A DNA stretch of 64,000 bases from Vreelandella neptunia (GTDB lineage: Bacteria > Pseudomonadota > Gammaproteobacteria > Pseudomonadales > Halomonadaceae). This document shows positions 16,544 through 26,479 of the stretch, one piece after another. The translations under genes were made by a program, and so were the position numbers. The stretch spans positions 2,790,001-2,854,000 of the forward strand of contig NZ_CP140255.1 of NCBI RefSeq assembly GCF_034479615.1, given 5' to 3'. How positions within the stretch are numbered: position 1 is the stretch's first letter; every line of letters starts with the position of its first letter. The notes under the pieces were generated by a model, which saw only the letters and a list, made by a program, of their open reading frames with translations, was not told the DNA's origin and made no database searches.

Positions 16544-19135
16544 TTAAGCTTCACCCAGTAGCCCCAGGCTGGCTGCCGGCGCTTGGCGACGCAAGCCTCG
16601 GGAAAGCGCATGACCAATAACACCGATCAACAGCGCCCCGCCAACGGGGAGTAAAAGCCAGAGCCCCAGGTGCAAACGAGGTGTGAGGTTCAACAGGTAA
16701 ATATACAGCACGGCCGAGGTTAGCTCAGCAAGCACCGCCCCCATCAAACCACTGGCAAAGCCCAACAACGCGTATTCAGCCCCCTGCACCCTTGAAATCA
16801 TCCGGCTGCCTGCGCCAAATACGCGCAGCAAGCCACTTTCATGGGCACGTACTGGGCGACTTGCGGTCAGCGCGGCATACAACACGCTAATCCCTGCCAG
16901 CAGCACCAAGGCGAGCACCAACTCCACTGCCCGGGTGACCTGGGCGAGCACATCCCGCACCTGGCCTAAAATCGCGTCCACGTTAAGCAACGAGACGCCC
17001 GGGAAGTCGGTGATTAGCTCACGAATCAGCCCCTGCTCCGCCTCAGGCAGGTGAAAAGCGGTAATGTAGCTATGGCCAAACTGCTCCAGTACGCCCGGTG
17101 GAAAGATAACGAAGAAATTAGGCTGAAAGCTATCCCAATTCAGGCTGCGCAGGCTGGTAATTTGGGTAGTGATCTCGTCGCTACCCACCGAGAAAGTCAT
17201 CTCATCACCAATGCTTAGTCCAAGCCTTTCGGCAAGCCCATCCTCCATAGAAATAGGTACCGGCGCCGGCTGTGGTGTTGCCTCCACGGCGTTCATCCAG
17301 CCCTGGCTTTCCTCGCGGTTCTCACCAGCGGCGTTAATGCCCAGCTGCATTGGTGTGAACCACTCCCCAGCCACCACTTGGTTGCCTTCTGGCACTTCAG
17401 ATTGCCAAGTGAGGTTGAGCTCGCGGCGCAGTGAGTTGTCGCCACGGGCATCCGGCGGCACGGCGTCTCTAGGCGGCTGATCATTAATCGCGATCACCCG
17501 CCCTCGCACCATCGGATAGAGAGTGCTTTGGGTTTCCACCCGCGGCGATACCGCCGCGTCGAAGGGGTCACGCTCGGAAGGCTGAATATTGATGGCAAAG
17601 TAGTTGGGCGTATTTTCAGGCAGCTGATCCTGCCAGGTGCTTAGCAAGTCGCCACGCACTAAGACAATCATCGCCATGGCAAAGAAAGTCACCGAGAAAG
17701 CCAGCAACTGGCCCAGGCCCGCTTGTCGCCGCCGTGCCAATTGGCGCCCACCTAAACGCAGCGCCTGTGACCACTCACTGCGCCCTGAGAACCGCTGCAC
17801 CACACGCAGTAAGCCGCTCAGTAATAAGGCACTAATTATCCACAGCACGCCAAGTAGCAGCGCACCGCCGATCAATAGTCCAACCGCCAGCGGCAGGCTA
17901 CCCGAGTAGAGCCAAAGCAATCCACCAAACACGATACTCGCTACGCCGACGACCAGCCAGGCCGATGGCGGCAGTGGATCAAGCTCACGACGCAGTACTT
18001 TTAGTGCGCTGACTTGCTTGATACGCAACAGTGTTGGTCCGGCGAACCCAACCAGCACGGCAAGCGCGGTGAAGACCCCCAACCCCAGTGGCATCAGCCC
18101 CGGTGGCGGAAGTGTCATCGGTAGAAAACTCACTAACAGCCAAATCAGCACCGCTTGGCCAAGAAGGCCAAGCAGCGCGCCAATGACCGCCGCGACCAGT
18201 GCCAAGCCGAGTAACTGAAGAGTAAAAATTGTCACTAACTGGCGCTGGCTGGCACCAAAACAGCGCAATAGCGCAGCGGTATCCAAATGGCGCTCGACAT
18301 AGCGCCGGGTAGACATTGCCACGGCCACACCCGCCAGCAATACCGCCGCTAACCCTGCTAACCCCAGGTAGCTTTCCGCACGCTGTAACGCATTACCAAG
18401 CTGGGGACGGTCAACGCGAACATCTCGCACTTCTACCCCGTTGCGACGTAGCTCGGCAAGCAGACCTTGCACTTGATCAAGCGCTTCTGGCGGGCCTGCG
18501 GCTAGAATTTCAAACTCAATCCGCGAGCCTTCTTGAACCAGGCCGGTCGCCTCGACATCCGCCGTATTGAGCATCAAACGCGGGTTAAAATTACTAAAAC
18601 CGCCGGACTGATCCGCTTCACGCTCGATGATCCCCGTTACGGCCAGCTCGGTTTGTCCCACCTGTACTCGGTCACCCAGCTCGATTTCGACCAGCTCCAT
18701 GAGGCGAGGGTCAGCCCACGCCTCCCCTGGCGGCGGACCAGAGGCAATTTGCTCGGTACCATCGCCAAAATCTACGTAGGAGACACCGTAGTGTGGGTAG
18801 GCTTCATCCACGGCTTTTAAGCTGGCAGGCTGAAAGCGCCCATCGCGGCTAATCATCGACACCAAGTCCACTTGGTCGCTAAGCACAAAACCAGCGTTCT
18901 CCAAGCGCTCTCTCAGCTCCGTTGAAAAAGGATCACGCTGCTCTAGCACCAGATCACCGCCCAACATCTGCCCTGCCTGGCGCTCCAGACCGCGCTCTAA
19001 CCGATCAAGAAAAAACGCAATCATGGTGGAAGCTGCAACAGCCAAAACCAGGGCAATAAATAGCGCACGAACATCAGCAGCGCGCAGATCTCGCTTGAGA
19101 CTGCGCATCGCCAAACGCCAATTCACATCACTCAT
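16544..19135 (-). CDS. ABC transporter permease, YbbP/FtsX family
   Basis: An 863-residue membrane protein with an N-terminal anchor, a large periplasmic domain, two FtsX-type permease modules (about residues 245-400 and 720-850) and a central pair of helices, matching YbbP of E. coli (804). The first ATG overlaps the ybbA-like stop by four bases, so the two subunits are coupled. The tesA-ybbA-ybbP neighbourhood is conserved. MacB-like or lipid-related export is proposed for the family; the substrate is unknown. Confidence 0.85.
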   Translation of the reverse strand: MSDVNWRLAMRSLKRDLRAADVRALFIALVLAVAASTMIAFFLDRLERGLERQAGQMLGGDLVLEQRDPFSTELRERLENAGFVLSDQVDLVSMISRDGRFQPASLKAVDEAYPHYGVSYVDFGDGTEQIASGPPPGEAWADPRLMELVEIELGDRVQVGQTELAVTGIIEREADQSGGFSNFNPRLMLNTADVEATGLVQEGSRIEFEILAAGPPEALDQVQGLLAELRRNGVEVRDVRVDRPQLGNALQRAESYLGLAGLAAVLLAGVAVAMSTRRYVERHLDTAALLRCFGASQRQLVTIFTLQLLGLALVAAVIGALLGLLGQAVLIWLLVSFLPMTLPPPGLMPLGLGVFTALAVLVGFAGPTLLRIKQVSALKVLRRELDPLPPSAWLVVGVASIVFGGLLWLYSGSLPLAVGLLIGGALLLGVLWIISALLLSGLLRVVQRFSGRSEWSQALRLGGRQLARRRQAGLGQLLAFSVTFFAMAMIVLVRGDLLSTWQDQLPENTPNYFAINIQPSERDPFDAAVSPRVETQSTLYPMVRGRVIAINDQPPRDAVPPDARGDNSLRRELNLTWQSEVPEGNQVVAGEWFTPMQLGINAAGENREESQGWMNAVEATPQPAPVPISMEDGLAERLGLSIGDEMTFSVGSDEITTQITSLRSLNWDSFQPNFFVIFPPGVLEQFGHSYITAFHLPEAEQGLIRELITDFPGVSLLNVDAILGQVRDVLAQVTRAVELVLALVLLAGISVLYAALTASRPVRAHESGLLRVFGAGSRMISRVQGAEYALLGFASGLMGAVLAELTSAVLYIYLLNLTPRLHLGLWLLLPVGGALLIGVIGHALSRGLRRQAPAASLGLLGEA

Positions 19136-19995
19136 TGCGCGCCCTCATCAATCGAAGCGGCGGCTGGCACGATGTTTTCAAGTACGGCTTCTAGCTTGCC
19201 ATGATCTAATCGCAAGCAGCGATCACAGCGCCGCGCCAAGGCGTGGTCGTGGGTAACCAGAATAAGCGTAGTGCCCGCCTCACGATTGAGCTGGAAGAGA
19301 AGATCAATGACTTGCTCACCGGTATCCGGATCCAGGTTGCCGGTGGGCTCATCGGCAAATACCAGCTCGGGGTCGGTAACAAAGGCACGGGCCACGGCAA
19401 CGCGCTGCTGTTCGCCACCAGAAAGCTGTTTGGGTAAGTGATTCACTCGCTCACCAAGCCCTACACGCTCCAACCATTGAGCAGCGGTTTGCGTTTCCCC
19501 TGCGCGGGGCGACAACTCAAGGGGTAACATGACGTTTTCGAGCGCGCTCAAAGTAGGCAGCAGTTGAAAGTTCTGGAACACAAAGCCTACTCGCCCGGCA
19601 CGCAACGCTGCTCGCCCATCTTCATCCAAACGGCTTAATGCGTGGCCAAACATCGTTAGCTCACCGTCGCTTGGCGTATCAAGACCCGCCAGCAAGCCTA
19701 GTAGCGTTGATTTCCCAGCGCCGCTTTTACCCAGAATCGCTACACTCTCTCCCGCTGCTACGCTCAGCGACAGGTCGTGTAAGATGGTGAGCGAGCGTTC
19801 ACCGCTGGTGACTTTTTTAGACAGTTTGTCAGCGTGCAACACGGGTTGCCTAACAGCGCCCTGGGGAACATCGGCTACCGCTTGATTGTCGGTAGAAGCT
19901 TGGCGCTCACTTTGAAGTGCCTCGCTCGAAATGGATATATCCGTAGCAGCATTGGCAGCTTTATTTGAGGAGCTTGAACTTGAGGAATAAGACAT
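19132..19995 (-). CDS. ABC transporter ATP-binding protein, YbbA family
   Basis: An ABC ATPase with Walker [12 protein letters not shown], signature [15 protein letters not shown], Walker [13 protein letters not shown] and VTHDHAL, of the LolD/MacB/YbbA type. From the ATG at 19995 the protein has 287 residues, with about 50 extra Ser/Ala-rich residues before the conserved start. A GTG at 19842 ([11 protein letters not shown]) would give the family length and has a weak TTAGG upstream. The ATG overlaps the divergent tesA ATG by two bases. It partners the YbbP-like permease. Confidence 0.85.
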   Translation of the reverse strand: MSYSSSSSSSNKAANAATDISISSEALQSERQASTDNQAVADVPQGAVRQPVLHADKLSKKVTSGERSLTILHDLSLSVAAGESVAILGKSGAGKSTLLGLLAGLDTPSDGELTMFGHALSRLDEDGRAALRAGRVGFVFQNFQLLPTLSALENVMLPLELSPRAGETQTAAQWLERVGLGERVNHLPKQLSGGEQQRVAVARAFVTDPELVFADEPTGNLDPDTGEQVIDLLFQLNREAGTTLILVTHDHALARRCDRCLRLDHGKLEAVLENIVPAAASIDEGAQ

Positions 19996-20662
19996 GAAGC
20001 GTGGCATCCCTATGGCATGGCATGGACTGAACCGCATGGTAACCGGATGGCTGGTGCTGCTGATAGTCACCTTTGCCTCATCGTCTATCAACGCAGAGCC
20101 TGTCAACGCAGACACAAACCCGAGCCCCACCCTGCTGGTGATGGGTGATAGCTTAAGCGCCGCATACGGCATAGAGCGTGATGAGGGCTGGGTGAACCTA
20201 CTGGCAGAACGCTTGGAAGGTGATGCCCAAGTCATTAACGCCAGCATTAGTGGTGAAACGACGTCCGGCGGATTACAAAGGTTTACTGACCTTATCGGAC
20301 AGCGGCAGCCGGATATTGTTCTCATCGAACTAGGTGGCAATGATGGTCTACGCGGCTTATCACCTGATCAAATGCAGGCAAACCTAGCCAGTATGATTGA
20401 GCAGAGCCAAGACGCTGGAGCTCAGGTGCTGCTGCTAGGGATCGATATCCCGCCTAACTATGGCCAAGCGTACCGAGACGCCTTCACCGGAGTTTTCCAT
20501 TCGCTGGCGGAGGAGTATGACGTTTCCCTAGTGCCTTTTTTATTGGAAGATATTGCCCTGAACGACGCACTAATGCAGAGCGACGGCATTCACCCTACCG
20601 CCGATGCACAGCCAATTATTCTCGATAATGTATGGGAAGCGTTAGAACCGTTACTCCCATAA
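19994..20662 (+). CDS. tesA: Arylesterase / acyl-CoA thioesterase I, SGNH hydrolase
   Basis: A 222-residue exported GDSL hydrolase (TesA/TAP). There is a hydrophobic signal segment (about residues 14-33), then block I MGDSLSAAYGI with the catalytic Ser, block III LGGNDGLRG, and DGIHPTADAQ with the catalytic Asp and His. It cleaves acyl esters and thioesters in the periplasm. GAGGA (19982-19986) lies seven bases before the ATG. It is divergent from the YbbA/YbbP operon, as in E. coli. Confidence 0.9.
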   Translation: MKRGIPMAWHGLNRMVTGWLVLLIVTFASSSINAEPVNADTNPSPTLLVMGDSLSAAYGIERDEGWVNLLAERLEGDAQVINASISGETTSGGLQRFTDLIGQRQPDIVLIELGGNDGLRGLSPDQMQANLASMIEQSQDAGAQVLLLGIDIPPNYGQAYRDAFTGVFHSLAEEYDVSLVPFLLEDIALNDALMQSDGIHPTADAQPIILDNVWEALEPLLP

Positions 20663-20718
20663 CATTTACCAATAGCTTCATTGGCCTGCATACTTCAAGT
20701 ATCACTATTAATTTAGGC

Positions 20719-20742
20719 ATCCGCTGCAGCACTGCAGCGGTG
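20719..20742. terminator. Palindrome between tesA and bcsZ
   Basis: CCGCTGCAG and CTGCAGCGG pair around CA between the convergent 3' ends of tesA and bcsZ. The T-tract is poor on both strands, so it is only a candidate bidirectional terminator. Confidence 0.4.
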
Positions 20743-20766
20743 TACCATAAAAACCAAACGTTCGCT

Positions 20767-21792
20767 TTAGCGCATATCATCTGCCATATGCGTCAACAAC
20801 AGCAACGTGGCGGAATAATAGTCATCTTCTTCCTTTGGAACAGGATCAGGTAAGGCTTGGTTATTCGCAAACGCATTGATCGCTCTCACACCACGCGATA
20901 TGGGGTACTCTGCTCGCTCATCGGTAGTAACGTTTATCCATGCGGAAGCGGGCTGATAGGCAGGATCATTCCAAAAGGCCGTTATACTACCAATACTTGC
21001 ACCCTCATCACGCCCTCCCCAAGCAAAATAGAGCGGAATACGTACAGCATCAAAGCTAAAACGCGGTTCCCACTCTTCTGCTGGAGAGACGACACCATCC
21101 GCAGTCAGCGTTACCCAATCAGTGGGTAATCTATAGCGGCCAAAAGTGGTTTCGTCTAACAAAGAGACTCCATCATCAATCAATGCTTGCCAGGGTTCTT
21201 CAGGTGCCATCTCAGCAAAGTCCTGCATAGCGGGAACAAACCAATAGGAAAGATTGAGGTCAGCCGTATCGCTGTGTTTAAACCCCTCAATCCCAGGCAG
21301 CAGCACTGTATAACCAGCCATATCGGTGACTAGCTCATCCACGATAGCACGCCGGATACTGCTCGACGCGTTGGCGTAGTTTCGATTATCCCACTGCTCA
21401 GCGGCCAGATATAGCGCCCAGGCGATGAACAAATCGCCGTCTGAGGCGTTATTATTGTCACGCACGGGTGGTGTTTTGCTGGGGTCATATCGCCATGAGA
21501 AAAGCGATACATCCTGCCGTCCCAATTGCTGACGGGTCCACTGCCAAAGCTTATGGAAAGTCTGCTGATCGCCATAATGCTGCGCTAGCATCATGCCCCA
21601 CCCTTGACCTTCTGAATGGCTAATATTGCCATTACCAGTATCGATAACTCTGCCTTCATCGGTTATAAAACGATCAACATATGCCTCCCATGCACGATCC
21701 ACCCTTCTTTCGTCTGCACTAGCAGTGACAATACCGCAGAGTCCTGCTACGAGTGTTAAAACCGCTATAACACGGGACGGTATTGTCTTCAT
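20767..21792 (-). CDS. bcsZ: Periplasmic endo-1,4-beta-glucanase BcsZ (GH8)
   Basis: A 341-residue glycoside hydrolase family 8 enzyme with a signal peptide (about residues 1-26, ASA-DERR). The catalytic acid Glu is in HSEGQGWGM, and the Asp-containing NNASDGDLF and RFSFDAVRIP segments are family landmarks. BcsZ trims glucan during cellulose export. GAGGGA lies eight bases before the ATG. It is last in the bcs cluster, 29 bases after bcsD. Confidence 0.9.
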   Translation of the reverse strand: MKTIPSRVIAVLTLVAGLCGIVTASADERRVDRAWEAYVDRFITDEGRVIDTGNGNISHSEGQGWGMMLAQHYGDQQTFHKLWQWTRQQLGRQDVSLFSWRYDPSKTPPVRDNNNASDGDLFIAWALYLAAEQWDNRNYANASSSIRRAIVDELVTDMAGYTVLLPGIEGFKHSDTADLNLSYWFVPAMQDFAEMAPEEPWQALIDDGVSLLDETTFGRYRLPTDWVTLTADGVVSPAEEWEPRFSFDAVRIPLYFAWGGRDEGASIGSITAFWNDPAYQPASAWINVTTDERAEYPISRGVRAINAFANNQALPDPVPKEEDDYYSATLLLLTHMADDMR

Positions 21793-21821
21793 CGCTATGT
21801 TCCCTCAAATAAACACCGATA

Positions 21822-22304
21822 TTACCGACCATAATGGAAGGTCAACGAGCGTAGTGTGACGTTTGTATCAACACACCGCAACGGCGTTTTTTCACTTCCT
21901 CCCTGCTCGTTGATCCACGTCGAATATACGCCTTCTAACACAGCAGAAACGGCTTGAAAGCTTTGCTCCAATGAGGTTTCTGATGTACTGGGGATCGGAA
22001 AAGCATAATGCTGAATGACTAAGTGATTATCCTGTGGCCTTATGGCTACCCACCCCCAATCTAGCTGTCTTAGAGCATCATTAACCGAACGCTCTAATGC
22101 TTCAAGGGTGTCGTATTCGCCAAGAGGCCATTCCGCCGCTAAACGACTGCCGATGTGGCGTAAAAAGCCTGTGGCCCCTTCGTGGTCAGCTTGGGTCAAT
22201 AGCTCATCGAACATGAGAGTTAAAAAACGCTGCCACTGTGGACTACAGTGATCTTGCGTGTAGTAGGCAAGGTACGTTTGTGTATCGACGTTTGGGTTAG
22301 TCAC
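21822..22304 (-). CDS. bcsD: Cellulose synthase subunit BcsD
   Basis: A 160-residue BcsD/AcsD protein with the family pattern (YYTQDHCSPQWQRFL opening, GFLRHIGSRLA, LDWGWVAI). In Komagataeibacter the subunit forms a periplasmic octamer that guides glucan chains into ribbons; its presence marks a type I bcs operon. The start is taken as GTG at 22304 because GGAGG lies about five bases upstream; the ORF is open to a TTG at 22316. The GTG overlaps the bcsC stop by eight bases (GTGACTAA). Confidence 0.85.
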   Translation of the reverse strand: MTNPNVDTQTYLAYYTQDHCSPQWQRFLTLMFDELLTQADHEGATGFLRHIGSRLAAEWPLGEYDTLEALERSVNDALRQLDWGWVAIRPQDNHLVIQHYAFPIPSTSETSLEQSFQAVSAVLEGVYSTWINEQGGSEKTPLRCVDTNVTLRSLTFHYGR

Positions 22305-25300
22305 TACCACCTCCAAAGGTATAATTCATAAACATCGCAGCGGACGTATCTTTATAGTCTCCAAAACTGTTGAAGCCTACCCGTCCACCTAACGACAGTT
22401 CGGGTGTCATGTTGTATTTCACTTCACCTGATACGGATACACCCGCCCCACTCACACTTTCACCTGAGTAACGTGATTCGGGGGTTGCGCCAAGTGTTGA
22501 GAAAATATCTAACAGCTCTTGAGAGGCTGGATCGGTTGGAAAGTAGTCAATATCATCGGTGCTATAGCTTTGGTAACCGGGTGATACCTGGGCTGCCCAG
22601 GATAGATCTTCAGAGACATTCTCTTGATAGCGCAAAGGGAAGGAGATACTCACGTAGTCCTGAGGACTGAAGTACCCCCCATGGCCATAGGTGAAGTGAC
22701 TTAAATCTTTATCATAGGCCATCGCGGTTACGTTAACGCCAGTTTGCAATTGACGCCGCTCATTATTGATCGGACGCAGGTAACCGCCAAGGGATAGATC
22801 GTATGCGGTATTATCAGCCACGTTATCCCCCGTATACTCGTACATACCTGCATTAGCGTAGAGCCCACCATTAGAGGTGTCGTAGTTGATACCCAGCCGT
22901 CCCCCCGTACTGACGACCCCACCCCAGGTATCACCTGTTTGGGCATCATAAGCACCAGCGTAGGAAAGAACGCTGTCTTTAACGGCTCTCCTTTCAGCAG
23001 TCAATGACAACGAAGTATTCTCTGTGATATTGGGAGTCCAGTTGATTCCACCAACAATATTCGTTTCATCAAAGCCTAACGGAGTACTGCCTACATCAAT
23101 TTTCACATCGCCGTGTTGGTATCCTAATGCTAGAGCGGCACCTGACTCACGCTGACTGCCAGGCCGCGCTACTCGCGACGCACTTTGAAGACGCGATTGA
23201 ATCCCTGCGAGTGAAGTTTCAATCAACTCACGACTATTAGCAAAGCTGTCCGCCGATTCTCCATTCAACGCCAGATTATCAAAATCCACGCCTTGCTCAC
23301 CTAGGTAAGCTACAAACACATCGCGCTGAGCTTGGGTGAGGTCTTCGATACGTAGGCCCGCCTCGTAGACAGGGTTTCTCTCCAGCGCCGAGGTGTAATT
23401 TGACTCGGCCGCTTCAAGCTCAGCGGTGAGGCGCGCTATTTCAGACTCAGGAATGTCTGGATTCGCTTGTGCTGTTGCTAGGCGATCCTGAGCAGTAAAA
23501 AAGGTTGTAACCGTCGATTGGATTTGATCCAAAATTGGGCTAAGTTCATTCAGTGACTGATTTAAAGTTCCTGCACTTTCGGCTAGTGCGCTTCGGCCGA
23601 AGCGCTGGACGCTATTACCAGAGGGGGTACCTGCATCGATGGAAGTCGGCGTTATTGTCACTTCAAAACGCCCTTCGCCAAACGGAGCAGCAGAGAAACT
23701 CACCGGTGCTTCCACTCGATTCTGTTCGCTAAGACCACTCTCACCATCCCGGAAATTAAAGGCAAACTCGCCAGTTAAACGTGGTGCACGCTCATAGCGA
23801 ATTTCTCTGGCTAAATTATCGATTTGCTGTCTCACGCTAGGCGTACTCGCCACTGCTCTTTCGCTACCAGCGCTGTAACTCCCACTCCCCCCTGGTAGCC
23901 AACTGGGCCGACCATTAAGCTCTGATTGGCGGCCACGAGCACGATCCTCAAATGGATTGGATGACGATAGAGCCAGCGCCCCTCCGCTACTTCCAAGGGA
24001 TTGACGCGCCTCTGTGAGCAGCGCCAGTGCCCGGTTAGAATCGCCGTTGCTTCTTGCAACCTGCGCCTGCAGCAGCAATTTCTCTGGCGTATCTGTGCCC
24101 GTCATATAGCGATCAAGTAATTGCTGAGCTTTTTTGGGGCGACCAGAGGAAAGTGTCGTTTGCACCGCCCCCTGGAGCGCGCTGTCACTCTCTGGGTGGC
24201 GCGTTAATGCGTAAGTGTAGATTTGCTCGGCTTGGGAATAGCGCTGCCCATCGGCATATAGCCTACCCATAGCGAGCAGGAGCCCCTCATCATCAGGATT
24301 TTCTCGTAGAGGAGCGGCCAAAGCTTCGTAAGCGCTGGCTAGCTGGCCACTGCGGCGCAAACTATCCGCTTCGATGACTGCGATACCCGTTTCGACACTT
24401 GTTAGGTCGTCCCTAGATAGAGAAACATCAGCTTGCTGATTAATGCGATCCAATAATTGACGTGCTTCAGCAGGGCGTTCGTCTTGAGCTAATACTAAAG
24501 AGTGGGTTAAGTAAGCACTGGCATACTCAGGGTTGAATCCTTGCCTCAAGTCTCTGTCTACCCAGCGTGCTGCTTCACGGGTTTCTCCGGCATCACTGAG
24601 CATGCTTGCAATTTGGCCGACTTGACGTGGATTAAGGTCACTATCACTGGCGTACAAGCGCTCAAGTGTATTAATCCCTGCCGCTCGATTGCCCCGCTCT
24701 ATTTGTGCTATTGCCTGTTGAAGCGGTTGCTGTAGGCGAGCCTGCTGACGCAGAATGCGCATGGGTTCGGTCAGTTCATCGGTCGGTATGACGGATAGCG
24801 TCCGCTGAACCTCGTCCCATTGATCGCTCTCAGAGGCATACAGGGCATAAGCATAGCGCTGTTCGGCTGAAGCGGTAGGGCGATCCAACACCGAGATTAC
24901 TTGGCGTGCATCTTCGTCTTGGCCCTGGGTTTTAAGCAAGCGTGCCAAATCAAGGCGAGCCCAAGGATCACCAGGTACTAATTCAATAGCTTGCCGAAGG
25001 GCCGTCTCTGCTTCAAAGGCATCGCCATTCTGCGCTCGATTGCGTAATTCATTAACTTGTCCTGAGGCTACGCCTGTTAGTTGTTCGCGCATACTAGCAG
25101 GCAAGTTTTGCGCAATCTGCTGCGCCTCTTCCCAATCGCCTTTTTCAGCCAATACTTGAGCAAGTCCTAGACGTGCATCTGCATTGTTGTTCCAATCACT
25201 AAGAATACGGCGATATGCTTGTTCCGCAGCATCTAGCCGACGCTGGCGCTTTAAAATATCGGCTTCTAAAAGTCGCGCAGAACGCCCTGCATCACCACCT

Positions 25301-26454
25301 TGTTGGGTTAACGGCCGAACCTGCGATAGCGCACGCTCAAGGTTGTTTGCATCGGCTAGACGACGTGCTTCCGTCAAACGCGCGTAGAAAGAGGCATTTT
25401 GAAAAGCAGGCATCCATTCATCACGGCGGCTAGGGGCTTCATCCATGGCTTCTTGCAGTAAAGTGCGTGCTTCATTAAATCGCTGTTGTCGAAGCCTCAG
25501 AATGCCCAAGCCTGCTTTCGCCTCTGCATCGTCGGGATCCTCTTCCAAAGCAGCTTGAAATGCGGCCTCAGCATCGCGAGTGTTGTTCGACTCCATTGCA
25601 ATATAACCCGCCCCACGGCGAGTTTGCGTAGTTGCCTCATCAAAACGCTCCGCCACACTGGTATCCTGCGGAAATCTATCTAGATAAGCTTGATAGAGCT
25701 GCTCATCAGCTGGCGTAGCACTAAGCCAGATCAACGCTTGCTTCCACGCCTCTTGGGCAGGGCCTGCCACACTGGAGTCACTGCTTTGTGCCAAGCGTGC
25801 TAACGTTTCGATTCCCTCCCGGCGGGTTCCTTCTCGATAAGTTAAGACCTCACCTAAAGCTAGCTCTATTTCATGATCATCAGCGTAATCATCGTTAAAC
25901 TGTTGTAGTCCAGCGCGGGCTTCCCGCCAGCCAGCATCTCCTGCGCCAGCAAGGGTTTGGTAGTATTCAACCGCTAACTCTCGAGTAGGTGTTTGGCCAC
26001 CAAAGAGAGCACGATAAATTGTAGCTGCTTCCTGATACTGATTGTTCCGGGCGAGCTGTCGGGCCCGCTCAAGCTGCGAACTATCCAAATTTTGCCCACG
26101 CTCCATACGCCTTAAGTCAGCTAGACGCGGGTCATCTGCATTGAGTTGCTCTAGCCGGTTAATCCACTCTTGGGCATCTTCAACGTCATCATTAATCAGC
26201 GCTTGTCTTGCTAGCCGATAGAGCACTTCTGGGTGATCTGGACGACCATCAAGATAGCGTTCCAGAGCATCTCTCGCGAGATCAGGGCGTTGGTTCTCTT
26301 GCCAATAGTCAGCTTGATTTAAAAGCGCTTCCAAAGCACTCGACGTGTTCTCTTGGGCCAGCAGCAGCCCCCCCGGAAAACTACATGCTAATGCACTAAT
26401 CAATACTCTTTTTTTATACTTTGCTGATGCAAGCGTACTTAATAAATTATGCAT
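22297..26454 (-). CDS. bcsC: Cellulose synthase outer-membrane subunit BcsC
   Basis: A 1385-residue export protein. A signal peptide (about residues 1-34) is followed by some 800 residues of TPR helices (repeated A-x-G-x-L/Y units such as EAKAGLGILRLRQQRFNEA), a linker, and a C-terminal beta-barrel of about 330 residues ending in FMNYTFGGGSD. It carries the glucan across the periplasm and outer membrane. A coiled insertion near residues 970-1040 lies between TPRs and barrel. The gap to bcsB is 25 bases. Confidence 0.92.
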   Translation of the reverse strand: MHNLLSTLASAKYKKRVLISALACSFPGGLLLAQENTSSALEALLNQADYWQENQRPDLARDALERYLDGRPDHPEVLYRLARQALINDDVEDAQEWINRLEQLNADDPRLADLRRMERGQNLDSSQLERARQLARNNQYQEAATIYRALFGGQTPTRELAVEYYQTLAGAGDAGWREARAGLQQFNDDYADDHEIELALGEVLTYREGTRREGIETLARLAQSSDSSVAGPAQEAWKQALIWLSATPADEQLYQAYLDRFPQDTSVAERFDEATTQTRRGAGYIAMESNNTRDAEAAFQAALEEDPDDAEAKAGLGILRLRQQRFNEARTLLQEAMDEAPSRRDEWMPAFQNASFYARLTEARRLADANNLERALSQVRPLTQQGGDAGRSARLLEADILKRQRRLDAAEQAYRRILSDWNNNADARLGLAQVLAEKGDWEEAQQIAQNLPASMREQLTGVASGQVNELRNRAQNGDAFEAETALRQAIELVPGDPWARLDLARLLKTQGQDEDARQVISVLDRPTASAEQRYAYALYASESDQWDEVQRTLSVIPTDELTEPMRILRQQARLQQPLQQAIAQIERGNRAAGINTLERLYASDSDLNPRQVGQIASMLSDAGETREAARWVDRDLRQGFNPEYASAYLTHSLVLAQDERPAEARQLLDRINQQADVSLSRDDLTSVETGIAVIEADSLRRSGQLASAYEALAAPLRENPDDEGLLLAMGRLYADGQRYSQAEQIYTYALTRHPESDSALQGAVQTTLSSGRPKKAQQLLDRYMTGTDTPEKLLLQAQVARSNGDSNRALALLTEARQSLGSSGGALALSSSNPFEDRARGRQSELNGRPSWLPGGSGSYSAGSERAVASTPSVRQQIDNLAREIRYERAPRLTGEFAFNFRDGESGLSEQNRVEAPVSFSAAPFGEGRFEVTITPTSIDAGTPSGNSVQRFGRSALAESAGTLNQSLNELSPILDQIQSTVTTFFTAQDRLATAQANPDIPESEIARLTAELEAAESNYTSALERNPVYEAGLRIEDLTQAQRDVFVAYLGEQGVDFDNLALNGESADSFANSRELIETSLAGIQSRLQSASRVARPGSQRESGAALALGYQHGDVKIDVGSTPLGFDETNIVGGINWTPNITENTSLSLTAERRAVKDSVLSYAGAYDAQTGDTWGGVVSTGGRLGINYDTSNGGLYANAGMYEYTGDNVADNTAYDLSLGGYLRPINNERRQLQTGVNVTAMAYDKDLSHFTYGHGGYFSPQDYVSISFPLRYQENVSEDLSWAAQVSPGYQSYSTDDIDYFPTDPASQELLDIFSTLGATPESRYSGESVSGAGVSVSGEVKYNMTPELSLGGRVGFNSFGDYKDTSAAMFMNYTFGGGSD

Positions 26455-26479
26455 GGAGGTTCCCCTGCCCTTTCTTTTA

